A stretch of 64,000 bases of DNA from Reinekea blandensis MED297 (GCF_000153185.1 NZ_CH724153.1:384008-448007), one strand, 5' to 3'. Shown: positions 53,496 to 62,523, counted from the first letter of the stretch. The notes: generated by a model from the letters alone, not told the origin. Translations and numbers: made by a program.

Positions 53496-54641
53496 CTGAT
53501 TGTTATCCAGTGGTGTCGTGTTGCTGATTTCCAGTAGAACCTGGACTCCGCCAATCCACTCGACAGTTTCGATCAGGTCTGCCGTTCGTTCACTGGCAAG
53601 CTGAGCCTGGTTTTGACTGTGATAAATCAGGCAGACAAACACCTGATCCTGATGATAGTGCAAATCCATACGCTCGGGCGCTGGTATGCTTGCGGTGTCC
53701 AGCTGCTGGCGAAGTTCATGGCGTTTCGGCATGAGTTGAGTTTTTTGTTGATGCTGGTCCGCTTCAAAATCGATGTGCAGGGTCACGTCTTTGACTTCCG
53801 AATGCGTTTTTTTGAGCTGGCTGACCGCATAATCATTGATTTGATGGGCTTCCGATACAGAAATTCTGGGAGCCAGCTGGATATGGGCATCGAGAAAAAC
53901 GTCGTTCGCCATCAACCGAGAGCGCATATTGTGAACGTCGATGATATCCTGGATGTCGTTGAGCGTGTTCATATAGGCATTGGTTTGCTCTTCTGAAGCA
54001 CCGCGGTCAATCAGATCCTGCAGCGCATTCCAGGCCAGTTCAGCCCCCATTTTTGCAATCAATAACGCCACGCCGATTGCTGCGATGTATTCCACCCAAG
54101 GCCAGCCGGCAAATCCGGCAATCAATCCCACCAGAACCACAATGGATGACAGACTGTCGGATCGGGAATGCCAGGCGTTCGCCTCGAGTAAGGCCGAGTT
54201 GGTTTCTTTGGCTTTTCGATGGGTGTACTGGAACAGCGCTTCTTTACTGGCAATGGAGATCAGGACGGCAATCACCGCCGTCCAGTGTGGCACCGGGAAA
54301 TGACCGGAAAGCAGAGCCTGAATGCTTTCAATGGCTATGCCTCCGGCCACCAGAATCAGTACCGTACCGAGTACCGCGGTACCGACCGTTTCATAGCGGG
54401 CATGGCCGTAAGGATGGTCCTGATCCGGACCCTGACTGGCAACATTCCCAAGAAGCAGTGCGAGTATGTCGGTAGCCAGATCACTCAGGCTGTGAAATCC
54501 GTCTGCAATCAGGCCTGGAGAGCGGATGGCAAACCCAACGCCAAGCTTTAGTATCGTCAATAGGGTATCAACCAGCGTGCAAAGCCAGTTGACCCGGTTA
54601 ATGATGCGATAGCGTGTTTGCGTGTCTGATGTTTCCGCCAT
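53478..54641 (-). CDS. Cation diffusion facilitator (CDF) efflux transporter
   Basis: This 387-residue inner-membrane protein has about six helices (residues ~13-215) and a cytoplasmic C-terminal domain. The CDF marks are SPGLIADGFHSLSDLATDILAL (~38-59, with the metal-binding Asp/His set) and HAWHSRSDSLSS-like NAWHSRSDSLSSIVVLVGL (~148-166). DPNHPYGHARYE-like DQDHPYGHARYETV (~72-85) is also present. The C-terminal extension (~280-387) is longer than in small CDF proteins. Metal specificity cannot be told from this. It lies 17 bases after trmH in the same direction and may be cotranscribed. Confidence 0.9.
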   Translation of the reverse strand: MAETSDTQTRYRIINRVNWLCTLVDTLLTILKLGVGFAIRSPGLIADGFHSLSDLATDILALLLGNVASQGPDQDHPYGHARYETVGTAVLGTVLILVAGGIAIESIQALLSGHFPVPHWTAVIAVLISIASKEALFQYTHRKAKETNSALLEANAWHSRSDSLSSIVVLVGLIAGFAGWPWVEYIAAIGVALLIAKMGAELAWNALQDLIDRGASEEQTNAYMNTLNDIQDIIDVHNMRSRLMANDVFLDAHIQLAPRISVSEAHQINDYAVSQLKKTHSEVKDVTLHIDFEADQHQQKTQLMPKRHELRQQLDTASIPAPERMDLHYHQDQVFVCLIYHSQNQAQLASERTADLIETVEWIGGVQVLLEISNTTPLDNNQKKAGH

Positions 54642-54658
54642 AGTTGCTGAACCTTCGT

Positions 54659-55333
54659 TTAGGACTGTCGATATTCCGGACCTTGTGGAGGAATCATATC
54701 ACCGTCCTCATCCAGCTGAGGATACGGCAATTGACGAGCATCACAGAACGCCGCCATTTTGGGGTGGAGCCAGCGGAACAGCGTGTTGTGGTAGGTTGAG
54801 TCCTGATCTGGCAACTGCGTATAGGCCTGTTGTGCCATTCGCTGATGCATGGCTTCCTGCAAGATGATGCCACTGGCGACACTGACATTCAGGGACTCGC
54901 AGGCACCTACCATCGGAATGATCAGATGTTCATCGGCCGCGTCCGCGGCTTCAGGGCTGATGCCATACTTTTCAGCACCCAGAATCAAGGCAAACGGACG
55001 GGTATAGTCAGCCTCACGATACGAGATTGCACGGTCCGACCAGTGCGCCGCATACAGGGCCATACCCGCGTTTCTGAGGCTTTGAATTCCCTCGCTGAGT
55101 GTTTCGTAAACGATCACATCAACAAAGCGACTCGCTCCGCCAGCGGTGTGGTGATAGACCAGACGACCGCGTTCGGGTTTGACCATATGTACCGTCGGAA
55201 TACCGACAGAATCTGCCGTGCGCATGATGGCCGAAACGTTTTGAGATTTATGGACTTTGTCGGTCAGAATGGTCATGTCGTTCTGACGTTGGTTCAGAAC
55301 CTGTTGAAACTTCAGATAGCGGGATATAGGCAT
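54659..55333 (-). CDS. trmH: tRNA (guanosine(18)-2'-O)-methyltransferase TrmH
   Basis: This 224-residue SPOUT methyltransferase methylates the ribose of G18 in the D loop of tRNAs. It has the family N-terminus, then DKVHKSQNVSAIMRTADSVGIPTVHMV (residues ~25-51) and the SAM knot segments ALILGAEKYGIS (~115-126) and IIPMVGACESLNVSVASGIILQEA (~137-160). Length matches E. coli TrmH (229). The start at 55333 fits homologues. Expected upstream of the CDF transporter in one transcription unit. Confidence 0.92.
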   Translation of the reverse strand: MPISRYLKFQQVLNQRQNDMTILTDKVHKSQNVSAIMRTADSVGIPTVHMVKPERGRLVYHHTAGGASRFVDVIVYETLSEGIQSLRNAGMALYAAHWSDRAISYREADYTRPFALILGAEKYGISPEAADAADEHLIIPMVGACESLNVSVASGIILQEAMHQRMAQQAYTQLPDQDSTYHNTLFRWLHPKMAAFCDARQLPYPQLDEDGDMIPPQGPEYRQS

Positions 55334-55413
55334 GGATGGTGGTGCTGTACGGGTAGTTATATAAGGCCCGCCAGTATACCAGAAAGGTAACGATGGGCCC
55401 GAGAGTCGGTTAG

Positions 55414-56070
55414 TTACTCATTCACATTGAGGTACTGATTGAATATTGCGGCTTGGGTGCGGTTAAAAATGCCCAGTTTGCGGAAAATTTCCGATACATG
55501 GGTTTTAACCGTGGTTTCCTTGATGTCGAGTTCATAGGCGATCTGTTTATTCAGATAACCCCGGCTGATCAGACTGAGGACATGCTGTTGTTTAGGCGTC
55601 AGCGATGCCAGTTTCTTCATGGCATCAATGTCGTCATCGATGTCCTGTGGGTCCTGAATGCCCTCAAGCGAAAAGAAGCGTCCACCTTCTAACAATGTGT
55701 TCAGCGCATTGACCAGCGATTCCAGTTCCATGGACTTGATCAGATAGCCCACCGCTCCTGCGGAGCGTACCTTGCGCATGGTTTGACTGCTTTCATTCGC
55801 GGTCACGACGGCAATGGCGGTTTCCGGGTGTTTCTCCCGGAGTTCGATCAGCCCCATTAACCCGACACAATCGGGCATTTTCAGGTCGAGTAATATCAGA
55901 TCGATATCGCCTTGATCGGCGGCGGCCAGCGTATCGGCCAGTGTCTGCACCTGTTGAATACTGATCGTATGGCGTGTTTGGCCTAACGCCTCGGAGAGGG
56001 CTTGCCGGAACAAAGGATGGTCATCAGCGATCAGGATATTAAGCTGATCCGAGAATATTGTAGAAGTCAT
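55414..56070 (-). CDS. NarL/FixJ-family response regulator
   Basis: This 218-residue regulator has a receiver domain (LIADDHPLFRQAL residues ~12-24; phospho-acceptor Asp in LILLDLKMPDCVG ~62; Lys in YLIKSMELESL ~113) and a LuxR-type helix-turn-helix at residues ~155-210 (LTPKQQHVLSLISRGYLNKQIAYELDIKETTVKTHVSEIF). No histidine kinase is adjacent, so its stimulus is unknown. It is divergent from the photolyase gene, with 233 bases between. Confidence 0.9.
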   Translation of the reverse strand: MTSTIFSDQLNILIADDHPLFRQALSEALGQTRHTISIQQVQTLADTLAAADQGDIDLILLDLKMPDCVGLMGLIELREKHPETAIAVVTANESSQTMRKVRSAGAVGYLIKSMELESLVNALNTLLEGGRFFSLEGIQDPQDIDDDIDAMKKLASLTPKQQHVLSLISRGYLNKQIAYELDIKETTVKTHVSEIFRKLGIFNRTQAAIFNQYLNVNE

Positions 56071-56303
56071 GTTTACAGCATCGATTCAGGCTGCCCAAGG
56101 TTGGCAGCGGATTTTATTGTTATTGGGCCGGTGTCTCGGTTGAACCTCAAAACGTTATTTGCGCATGGGAACAACAAGGGGTGTTTTATCAGAATTGCCG
56201 GGTAAAGGAAAGCTGACATCCTCTCCTGCCTTGGGATGAGAAGGCAAACCGTTGCCGTTAAACGCCCGTATTAGGTTGTAATGTACTCAATAAGAGCTGT
56301 TTG

Positions 56304-57875
56304 ATGCGTTCTGACCAAACCACCTATAAAACCCTGCGCCTGATTCTCGGTGACCAGCTCAATGCTCACCATTCCTGGTTTCGACGTAGTGATCCTGAAG
56401 TGCTTTACGTCATCATTGAGTTGTCACAGGAACTGACTGTGGTTCAGCATCATGTTCAAAAAGTAGAAGCCTTTTTCTTAGCGATGCAGTTATTTGCTGA
56501 CGCGTTGGGCAAAGCGGGTCACCAGGTGCGTCATTTGACGTTGGATGATACTCAGGGCGACGACAGTCTGGACGACTGCCTTAGTAAGCTGATTCGTGAT
56601 CATCAGGTTCAGCGATTCGAGTATCAGCAACCGGATGAATACCGGCTTGAACAACAACTGCGGTTGTTTTGTGAGCAGCAGAGCATTGCACATGAGTGTG
56701 TGGACTCGGAACATTTTTTCCTGAACCGAGAGGCGTTGGCGACGCTTTTTAACGCTGGGACTTCACATCGGATGGAAGCCTTTTATCGAAACATGAGGCG
56801 TCAGTTCAATGTTCTCATGGAGGGTGAAAACCCTGTTGGCGGTCAGTGGAACTATGATGCGGAAAACCGGAAAAAGCTGAAAGCCGCTGATCTGGTCGAT
56901 TTACCCGAACCTCTGGTGTTTGCGAATGATGTGAGCGAGGTGCGCAAACGATTGGCTCGTCACCATGTACGCACGATTGGAGAATCGATGCCGCATTGTC
57001 TTTGGCCGGTGACGCGCACGCAGGCGAAATCTTTGCTCAGCTTTTTTTGTGCTCACTGTTTGCCTTACTTTGGCCGGTTTCAGGATGCGATGACCGCTGA
57101 TGCCGAGGAGTCCAAACGGTGGTCGTTGTATCACTCCCGGTTGTCGTTTGCTCTGAACACGAAAATGCTGCATCCGGCTCAGGTGATTCGTGAAGCGGTG
57201 AACTGTTATGAGCAGTCCGATGGACAAATCAGTTTGGCTCAAATCGAGGGTTTTGTTCGTCAGATCTTAGGGTGGCGGGAGTTTGTCCGTGGAATGTACT
57301 GGGCCAATATGCCTCAGTACGGACAGTTGAATGCGCTGCAAGCTGAGCGAGATCTTCCGCAACAGTATTGGACCGGCCAGACCCGTATGCGCTGCATGTC
57401 ATTGGCGATCGGGCAGAGCCTGTCATTTGCCTATGCCCATCACATTCAAAGGCTGATGGTGACCGGAAACTTTGCCCTTTTGGCCGGTATAAATCCGGAC
57501 CAGGTCGACCAGTGGTATCTGGGAATTTACGTGGATGCCATTGAGTGGGTGGAAATGCCGAATACCCGTGGCATGAGCCAGTTTGCCGATGGCGGCCTGG
57601 TGGGCTCAAAGGCTTATGCGGCGAGTGGTCAATACATTCAGCGTATGTCGGACTATTGCGGGGGATGTTATTACCGGGTTCGTGAAAAAACCGGGCCGCG
57701 AGCTTGTCCTTTGAATCCCATGTATTGGCATTTTATGCATCGGCATCAGGATGCGTTTCAACAGAACCCTCGACAAGCGTTGGTTTACAAAAACTGGCGT
57801 CGGTTTAGTAAGGATGAGCAGCAGGCGATTTTAAGAGAAGGGGAGCGTTGTCTGTCGGATATTGAGTCTTTATAA
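56304..57875 (+). CDS. Iron-sulfur bacterial photolyase/cryptochrome (FeS-BCP type)
   Basis: This 523-residue flavoprotein begins with the photolyase-like Rossmann half (LRLILGDQLNAHHSWF, residues ~11-26) and has the helical FAD domain in the second half (WREFVRGMYWANMP near 322-335, ALLAGINPDQVDQWYLGIYVDAIEWVEMPNTRGMSQFADGG near 389-429). Four cysteines fit the [4Fe-4S] site of this group: RCMS near residue 361, the CGGC pair near 448-451 and CPLN near 464. Known members repair (6-4) photoproducts. ATG 56304 is chosen; TTG 56301 is one codon upstream. Confidence 0.88.
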   Translation: MRSDQTTYKTLRLILGDQLNAHHSWFRRSDPEVLYVIIELSQELTVVQHHVQKVEAFFLAMQLFADALGKAGHQVRHLTLDDTQGDDSLDDCLSKLIRDHQVQRFEYQQPDEYRLEQQLRLFCEQQSIAHECVDSEHFFLNREALATLFNAGTSHRMEAFYRNMRRQFNVLMEGENPVGGQWNYDAENRKKLKAADLVDLPEPLVFANDVSEVRKRLARHHVRTIGESMPHCLWPVTRTQAKSLLSFFCAHCLPYFGRFQDAMTADAEESKRWSLYHSRLSFALNTKMLHPAQVIREAVNCYEQSDGQISLAQIEGFVRQILGWREFVRGMYWANMPQYGQLNALQAERDLPQQYWTGQTRMRCMSLAIGQSLSFAYAHHIQRLMVTGNFALLAGINPDQVDQWYLGIYVDAIEWVEMPNTRGMSQFADGGLVGSKAYAASGQYIQRMSDYCGGCYYRVREKTGPRACPLNPMYWHFMHRHQDAFQQNPRQALVYKNWRRFSKDEQQAILREGERCLSDIESL

Positions 57876-57890
57876 GCAGCCAGGCTGCGA

Positions 57891-59630
57891 TCAAGACTCT
57901 GGCTCCTGATCCAGTTCAATGTCTGTCATGATCGGTACGTCATCGTCCTCAAGCAGGGTATCTGTGGTTGACTCCGGACGTTGTTGGCGTTCTTGTTCGA
58001 GATCAGTTTGTAACTGATTAATCTGCACCTGCTGCTTTTTATTTCGATCGTCCAGCAGGTTGATTTGCCGCATCAGACCCTGAATGTCGCTGATAAACTG
58101 TTGCAACAGTGCTTCCATTTCTTCTAAATCTTCATCGCTGTTAGGTCGGGTCGATTCAGAGTCTGAGTCCGCTGCTGCGGGGGAGGAGAGAGCGGCTTCC
58201 AAGCGCGCATTCAAATCTTCGATTTCGGTTTCGAGCTGTCCGATTAGGGTATCGGACTCGGTTAAAAAACCTTCCAGGCGGGAGATTTCAGTTTCCTGTT
58301 TGTTCAGGGCTGTCTCCAGGTCACTGCCACCGCGCATGTCTTCTATGATGTCTCGAATGGAGTTCATACCTTGCTTTTGCCCAGCTGAAGTATCGCTCAG
58401 TTCGCTGAGTTTCGCCGCTAACAGGTCGGCCTTGCTTTGATCAAGTTTGTCTTCCAGTCGGGCTTTGTCTCGACTGGCTTGTGACAACTCAGATTCCAGC
58501 ACAGCGATGCACTGATTACTCTGTAAAATGATGTTTTCCAGACGGGCAATGTGGGCTTCCTGTTCAGCGGCAACCGCTTCGGGTGCCTCGCCATTTTTAA
58601 GCCGGGTAATGGTCTCTTTGATGGAAGATAAGGTATCGGTCTTCGCTTCTTCCTGCTCTCCGAGTTCTTTTAATGGTGCCAAGTCGATTGTGTCTGAGGC
58701 GGTGCCCAGATTTGATAGTTGGTTTTCAAGCGTTTGAATCTCAGCATTGGCCGCACTGAGTTCTTTTTCCATAAGTCCAGAAGCGATATCGGCACTTTTG
58801 ATGTATTGCTCCATGTTCGCCAATTGAGTTTCCAACAGTGCGGTGTACTCATCACTGCCAATGGTGGCACCCGATTGCTGCAGTTCCAGCTTCAGTTTGT
58901 TAATGGATTCATGCAGATCAAAGTTGTCGCATTTGAGGCGGTAGATTTCATCTTCATAAAGCCCTCGGCTTGGGGTTTCCAGAAGATTATCAGAGGGTTT
59001 GTTAATCGTTTTTAAATTTTCCAGCTCATCTTCCAGCTGTCGAATCCGTATTTTGGCATCTTCGAAAAGACGTTGGGCTTCACCCAGATCATTTTCAAGC
59101 TGACCGGTGTAACGTTCTTCTTCAGCATTGTCGCGTCGGTTCTCCAGTGACTGCTGATGGCTGGCCTGATCGGACTGTAAGCGACTGATCGCTTCTGTTG
59201 CCAGCTCTTCCCAACGCTCTTCGCTGATAGCGCCACTGAGCAGTTCCTTTTCCAGTTCAAGAATGCGTAATCGTAACCATTGTGCAGACTCATCCAGCTC
59301 AATACTGTTGAGCAGGTCTTTTGCCATGGGATGGTCTTCGTGAAGTGAAGCTATCCGCTCTTCCAATTGTTCCGGAATGGTTTTACCGGCGGACTTGACC
59401 GTCTCGGTCAGCGATCGGTTTTTGCTGAGCAGGCCTTTGTTGGATTCGCGCAAAGCGGCCATTTCTTTCTGTTTTTCCTGTTGCCGGCGAAGTTTTTCAA
59501 AGCGCATTTCTTTGAGCAAGGCGACGAGGACGTTGTACAGCCGACCCTTATAGAACAGGAAAACATTGATGATGATATACACCACCAAAAACTCTCCCAG
59601 GATAAACAGTGTTAACGGGTCGATATACAT
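57891..59630 (-). CDS. Uncharacterised membrane-anchored coiled-coil protein of the flgMN operon
   Basis: This 579-residue protein begins with a membrane helix (FILGEFLVVYIIINVFLFY, residues ~9-27) followed by a basic stretch and a long coiled coil to residue ~545. Residues 336-382 and 424-470 form an ungapped 47-residue duplication (about 16 identities, each with RLE, S and E(S/T)E(L/I) marks); a weaker third copy lies near 265-292. The C-terminal ~40 residues are acidic with Thr and Asp. I recognise no family. It starts 11 bases after the flgN stop, so it belongs to the flgM-flgN unit; a flagellar or polar-scaffold role is inferred from this only. Confidence 0.75.
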   Translation of the reverse strand: MYIDPLTLFILGEFLVVYIIINVFLFYKGRLYNVLVALLKEMRFEKLRRQQEKQKEMAALRESNKGLLSKNRSLTETVKSAGKTIPEQLEERIASLHEDHPMAKDLLNSIELDESAQWLRLRILELEKELLSGAISEERWEELATEAISRLQSDQASHQQSLENRRDNAEEERYTGQLENDLGEAQRLFEDAKIRIRQLEDELENLKTINKPSDNLLETPSRGLYEDEIYRLKCDNFDLHESINKLKLELQQSGATIGSDEYTALLETQLANMEQYIKSADIASGLMEKELSAANAEIQTLENQLSNLGTASDTIDLAPLKELGEQEEAKTDTLSSIKETITRLKNGEAPEAVAAEQEAHIARLENIILQSNQCIAVLESELSQASRDKARLEDKLDQSKADLLAAKLSELSDTSAGQKQGMNSIRDIIEDMRGGSDLETALNKQETEISRLEGFLTESDTLIGQLETEIEDLNARLEAALSSPAAADSDSESTRPNSDEDLEEMEALLQQFISDIQGLMRQINLLDDRNKKQQVQINQLQTDLEQERQQRPESTTDTLLEDDDVPIMTDIELDQEPES

Positions 59631-59641
59631 AGGTAACTGCC

Positions 59642-60133
59642 TTACACCTGTTCTACCCAGCCTTGAGCTGCCTGACTGGTCTGTTGACCTTTCGCGGAGT
59701 AGGTGTCCGAACGGCGACCAAGGTTATGGAAAATCTGCTGTTTGATCTGATTACGTCGAATCAACTCTTCCAGGATGGCTTCATTGGTTTTGTTCAGTGC
59801 TTGGTTTTTGATCAGGCTGTTTTTTAACTGAGTCCAGTCTTTGAGTATAGACTCTGCCCGTTCGGGTTCCAGACCCAGGCGATACAGGTAAGACCTGAGG
59901 GCGCTGTAACTGGGTTCGGTTTTGTGAGTTTCGCAGAAATGAAGGATGGTTTTCTGATAGGCCGAGAGCTGTTGAATAAGGAGCTCTTTCTGTTCCAGTA
60001 GGCTGGTCACCGTGTCTTTTTCTAACGAGGTGAGGGCGTGTTTTTCCTTCTCCAGAAGGTCGCTGAATTCCTGAGCAACGCTAGTGGAAGCGCGCAGGGT
60101 CTCCTGCAATTGTGAAAGCTCTTGTTGATTCAT
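59642..60133 (-). CDS. flgN: Flagellar export chaperone FlgN
   Basis: This 163-residue helical protein fits FlgN, the chaperone for hook-filament junction proteins FlgK and FlgL. The FlgN-domain pattern LQETLRASTSVAQEFSDLLEKEKHALTSLEKDTVTSLLEQKELLIQQLS covers residues ~9-57, and position after flgM supports it. The start at 60133 (MNQQELSQ) has GAGG 8 bases upstream; an in-frame GTG at 60139 adds two residues. Confidence 0.88.
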   Translation of the reverse strand: MNQQELSQLQETLRASTSVAQEFSDLLEKEKHALTSLEKDTVTSLLEQKELLIQQLSAYQKTILHFCETHKTEPSYSALRSYLYRLGLEPERAESILKDWTQLKNSLIKNQALNKTNEAILEELIRRNQIKQQIFHNLGRRSDTYSAKGQQTSQAAQGWVEQV

Positions 60134-60189
60134 GTTCACTGCCTCTGAGTCGGGCTGCGCGGTGCAGTCCGGCCGCAGTGAACATGGAA

Positions 60190-60501
60190 TCAGAGTCCCG
60201 TTTCAAAACGTCGGAAAGCAGCCGCGAGCTTGTCATAATCGATCTGATACTCGCCATTCGAAATTGCATTTCGAATGCGGTCGACTTTGTCCTGATCGAT
60301 ATCCGGCATCTGATTGACTCGGCTTTCTACCGCTTTCAGAACCCGGGCGCGATCGGACAATTCAACCACGTCATCTGACTGTTTAGCAGATTCCGTGCCA
60401 TTGCCGCTTTTTGCATTTGCCAGTGATTCGGCATCCGCGTTCTTCTGCGTTTTGTTGGCATTCACCTGAGTATTGGTGGGGCCATTGATGTTGATAGGCA
60501 T
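60190..60501 (-). CDS. flgM: Anti-sigma-28 factor FlgM
   Basis: This 103-residue protein has a disordered N-terminal half (residues ~1-45, Asn/Ser/Ala rich) and the FlgM helical half (VVELSDRARVLKAVESRVNQMPDIDQDKVDRIRNAISNGEYQIDYDKLAAAFRRFE, ~45-100) that holds FliA. FlgM leaves the cell through the flagellar export gate when the hook is complete, which frees FliA. A near-consensus sigma-28 promoter precedes it (60538-60564), closing the feedback loop. It is cotranscribed with flgN and the coiled-coil gene. Confidence 0.93.
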   Translation of the reverse strand: MPININGPTNTQVNANKTQKNADAESLANAKSGNGTESAKQSDDVVELSDRARVLKAVESRVNQMPDIDQDKVDRIRNAISNGEYQIDYDKLAAAFRRFETGL

Positions 60502-60537
60502 GAGGTTGTCCTCTCTAAATAAACTTGTCTGTAGGTG

Positions 60538-60564
60538 TTAACGGCGAATTTATCAGGAACTTTA
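60538..60564 (-). promoter_or_regulatory. Sigma-28 (FliA) promoter of flgM
   Basis: On the minus strand TAAAGTTC (60564-60557; 7 of 8 match TAAAGTTT) is followed after 11 bases by GCCGTTAA (60545-60538; 7 of 8 match GCCGATAA). The start of flgM lies 37 bases downstream. Confidence 0.85.
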
Positions 60565-60631
60565 ATGTTTTTTTTTCGTATTTCTGCAAATTAATTCAAA
60601 AGGCCAGTGTCTATCTGGCCTGGATCGCTGT

Positions 60632-61438
60632 TCAAAGATCGCTCCGTTTAGTAGAAACCACCCCTTTACGTATCACCCAGGCACGAACCGTTTCATCTGA
60701 GGACAGATTTCTCACCGGTATCTGCTCACCCAGTGCGCCATCTTTCAGGGCTTCGCCTGTGGTTGTCACTGTCAGTGCGCCGCGACCTGAAATAACGGTC
60801 ACCCAGTCACCCCGGGCAATCAGAGACGGGGCTTCTACCATGTAAGGGGTGATGACCTGGCCAGCTTTCACCGTTCGACGCAAGGCGTACCCTTCAATTT
60901 TTGCCGCTTCCAGGAAATAGCCCTGGCGAAGGTCGCCGATGTCCCGACGTTGCAGGCGCAGTTGACCGACGGCAACATTGTTGTTGCGATCGAGTGGTCT
61001 TGCAGCAATAACGACGGGTTTGAAAATCTGAACGGCTATGGGCAGGTAGGCCTGCCAGGCGGGATCCGGGCAACGAATGTTCAGGGTGTTGCTGCCAGCT
61101 GCAACATCGCCACGCCATTCGAACTGGAGCGGAGTCTCACATCTTTTCTGATTCAAAATGTGTTCCGGGTAGTTCATCGAGTAGGTTCGATCCGATTCGG
61201 GTACATCGGGATAATGGACCGCCAACTCGGAAGCGATGAACTGATGTATCTGTGGCATGTGGTCAATGGAGTCCGCAATGGCCCCTGGAGCGCTGATCAG
61301 AAAAGCGACAGCGCTCAGTGCCGCCCCTGTTTTTTTAATCAAACCGGGTAAAAATCCGGCTCGGTCGGCCGATAACGAATAAAATAGTGTGGCATTGCGG
61401 TTGTCGAGCCTGATTTGCCGGCTATGCTTATGTCTCAT
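60632..61438 (-). CDS. flgA: Flagellar P-ring assembly chaperone FlgA
   Basis: This ~268-residue periplasmic chaperone helps FlgI form the P ring. The SAF/FlgA pattern is present: NNNVAVGQLRLQRRDIGDLRQGYFLEAAKIEGYALRRTVKAGQVITPYMVEAP (residues ~150-204), then a C-terminal GDWVTVISGRGALTVTTTGEALKDGALGEQIPVRNLSS. The start is uncertain: from 61438 the hydrophobic segment (GAALSAVAFLISAPGAIA) comes after 38 residues, while a TTG at 61342 gives a normal signal peptide (MIKKTGAALSAV...). A sigma-54 motif lies upstream. It is divergent from cheV. Confidence 0.9.
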   Translation of the reverse strand: MRHKHSRQIRLDNRNATLFYSLSADRAGFLPGLIKKTGAALSAVAFLISAPGAIADSIDHMPQIHQFIASELAVHYPDVPESDRTYSMNYPEHILNQKRCETPLQFEWRGDVAAGSNTLNIRCPDPAWQAYLPIAVQIFKPVVIAARPLDRNNNVAVGQLRLQRRDIGDLRQGYFLEAAKIEGYALRRTVKAGQVITPYMVEAPSLIARGDWVTVISGRGALTVTTTGEALKDGALGEQIPVRNLSSDETVRAWVIRKGVVSTKRSDL

Positions 61439-61482
61439 AAAAAGTCAGTATTCTGGCACGCAAAGGTCTGTAGCGGGTTGCT

Positions 61483-61498
61483 GCAATTGCTGTGCCGG
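61483..61498 (-). promoter_or_regulatory. Sigma-54 promoter of flgA
   Basis: On the minus strand CGGCAC, five bases, then TTGCA give a GG-N10-GC element (GGCACAGCAATTGCA). The core agrees closely with TGGCAC-N5-TTGCW. It lies 44 bases upstream of the 61438 start and within the divergent flgA-cheV gap. In Pseudomonas flgA is under FleQ/RpoN control. Confidence 0.7.
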
Positions 61499-61514
61499 CT
61501 TTATGGAGTCCGTT

Positions 61515-62471
61515 ATGTCCGGAGTAATGGAAAGCGTCAATCAACGCACCCAGATGGTGGGGCAAAATCGCCTCGAGTTGCTGTTGTTCCGCCTGAGCGG
61601 GGAGCAAATCTACGGCATCAATGTGTTTAAGGTGAAAGAAGTGCTGCAGTGTCCGAAGCTGACAAACATGCCGGGCAGCAGCTCCGTCGTTCGTGGTGTG
61701 GCCCACATTCGGGGTGGGACCATTCCCATTCTGGATTTGAGCCTGGCGACCGGAAATCCGCCTATTGAAAACCTGGCTGAACGGTTTGTCATCATTACTG
61801 AATACAACATTCGGGTGCAGGGGTTTTTGGTACACGGTGTTGAACGTATCATTAATATGAACTGGGAAGACATTCAGCCACCGCCTAAGGGCACCGGTCA
61901 CGAGCACTACCTGACTGCTGTGACCAAATATAACGATCAGTTGGTTGAAATTATTGACGTTGAAAAGATTCTTGCCGAGGTGTCGCCGTTAGATGATGAT
62001 ATTTCGGAAGATCTGGTGACGGAAGAAATCACCAAGCGAGCTTCAGAGGTCGAAGTTCTGATTACGGACGATTCTAAAATTGCCCGCAAACAGATCTGCA
62101 AAACGCTGGAGCGTATTGGGTTTAAAGTGGTTCAGTTTAATGACGGCAAAGAAGCGCACGACCACTTGTTGTCTTTGATTGATCAAGGCATCAAACCGTC
62201 AGACAAGTACCCCATCGTCATTTCCGATATCGAAATGCCGGAGATGGATGGCTATACCTTGACGGCTGAAATTCGTAATAATCCTCAACTGCAGGATCTG
62301 TACGTCGTTTTGCACACGTCATTAAGTGGCGTCTTTAATAAGGCGATGGTGCAAAAAGTCGGCGCCAATGACTTCCTGGCAAAATTCCAACCGGATATGT
62401 TGGGGCAGCTGGTGATCGATCGGTTAACGTCTTTGGGTATCGATTTGCCACCCAGTGAAGGTGAAGCCTGA
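61515..62471 (+). CDS. cheV: CheV: CheW-like adaptor with response-regulator domain
   Basis: This 318-residue protein has an N-terminal CheW domain (LLLFRLSGEQIYGINVFKVKEVLQ, residues ~22-45) and a C-terminal receiver (VEVLITDDSKIARKQI near ~176-191, phospho-acceptor Asp in PIVISDIEMPEMDGYTL near ~236). It joins chemoreceptors and CheA and tunes coupling by phosphorylation. ATG 61515 is chosen because GGAG at 61505-61508 gives a 6-base spacing; ATG 61503 and longer frames exist. It is followed by cheR after 52 bases. Confidence 0.93.
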   Translation: MSGVMESVNQRTQMVGQNRLELLLFRLSGEQIYGINVFKVKEVLQCPKLTNMPGSSSVVRGVAHIRGGTIPILDLSLATGNPPIENLAERFVIITEYNIRVQGFLVHGVERIINMNWEDIQPPPKGTGHEHYLTAVTKYNDQLVEIIDVEKILAEVSPLDDDISEDLVTEEITKRASEVEVLITDDSKIARKQICKTLERIGFKVVQFNDGKEAHDHLLSLIDQGIKPSDKYPIVISDIEMPEMDGYTLTAEIRNNPQLQDLYVVLHTSLSGVFNKAMVQKVGANDFLAKFQPDMLGQLVIDRLTSLGIDLPPSEGEA

Positions 62472-62523
62472 TTAATGCAACAGGCGCCATAGATGCAACT
62501 TAATAAAAAAGGCTTAAAAAGGA

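Noticed and set aside
57876-57888. GCAGCC-A-GGCTGC palindrome between the photolyase and coiled-coil genes
   Set aside because: Stem is short, the loop has one base and no T run follows, so neither a terminator nor an operator call is supported.
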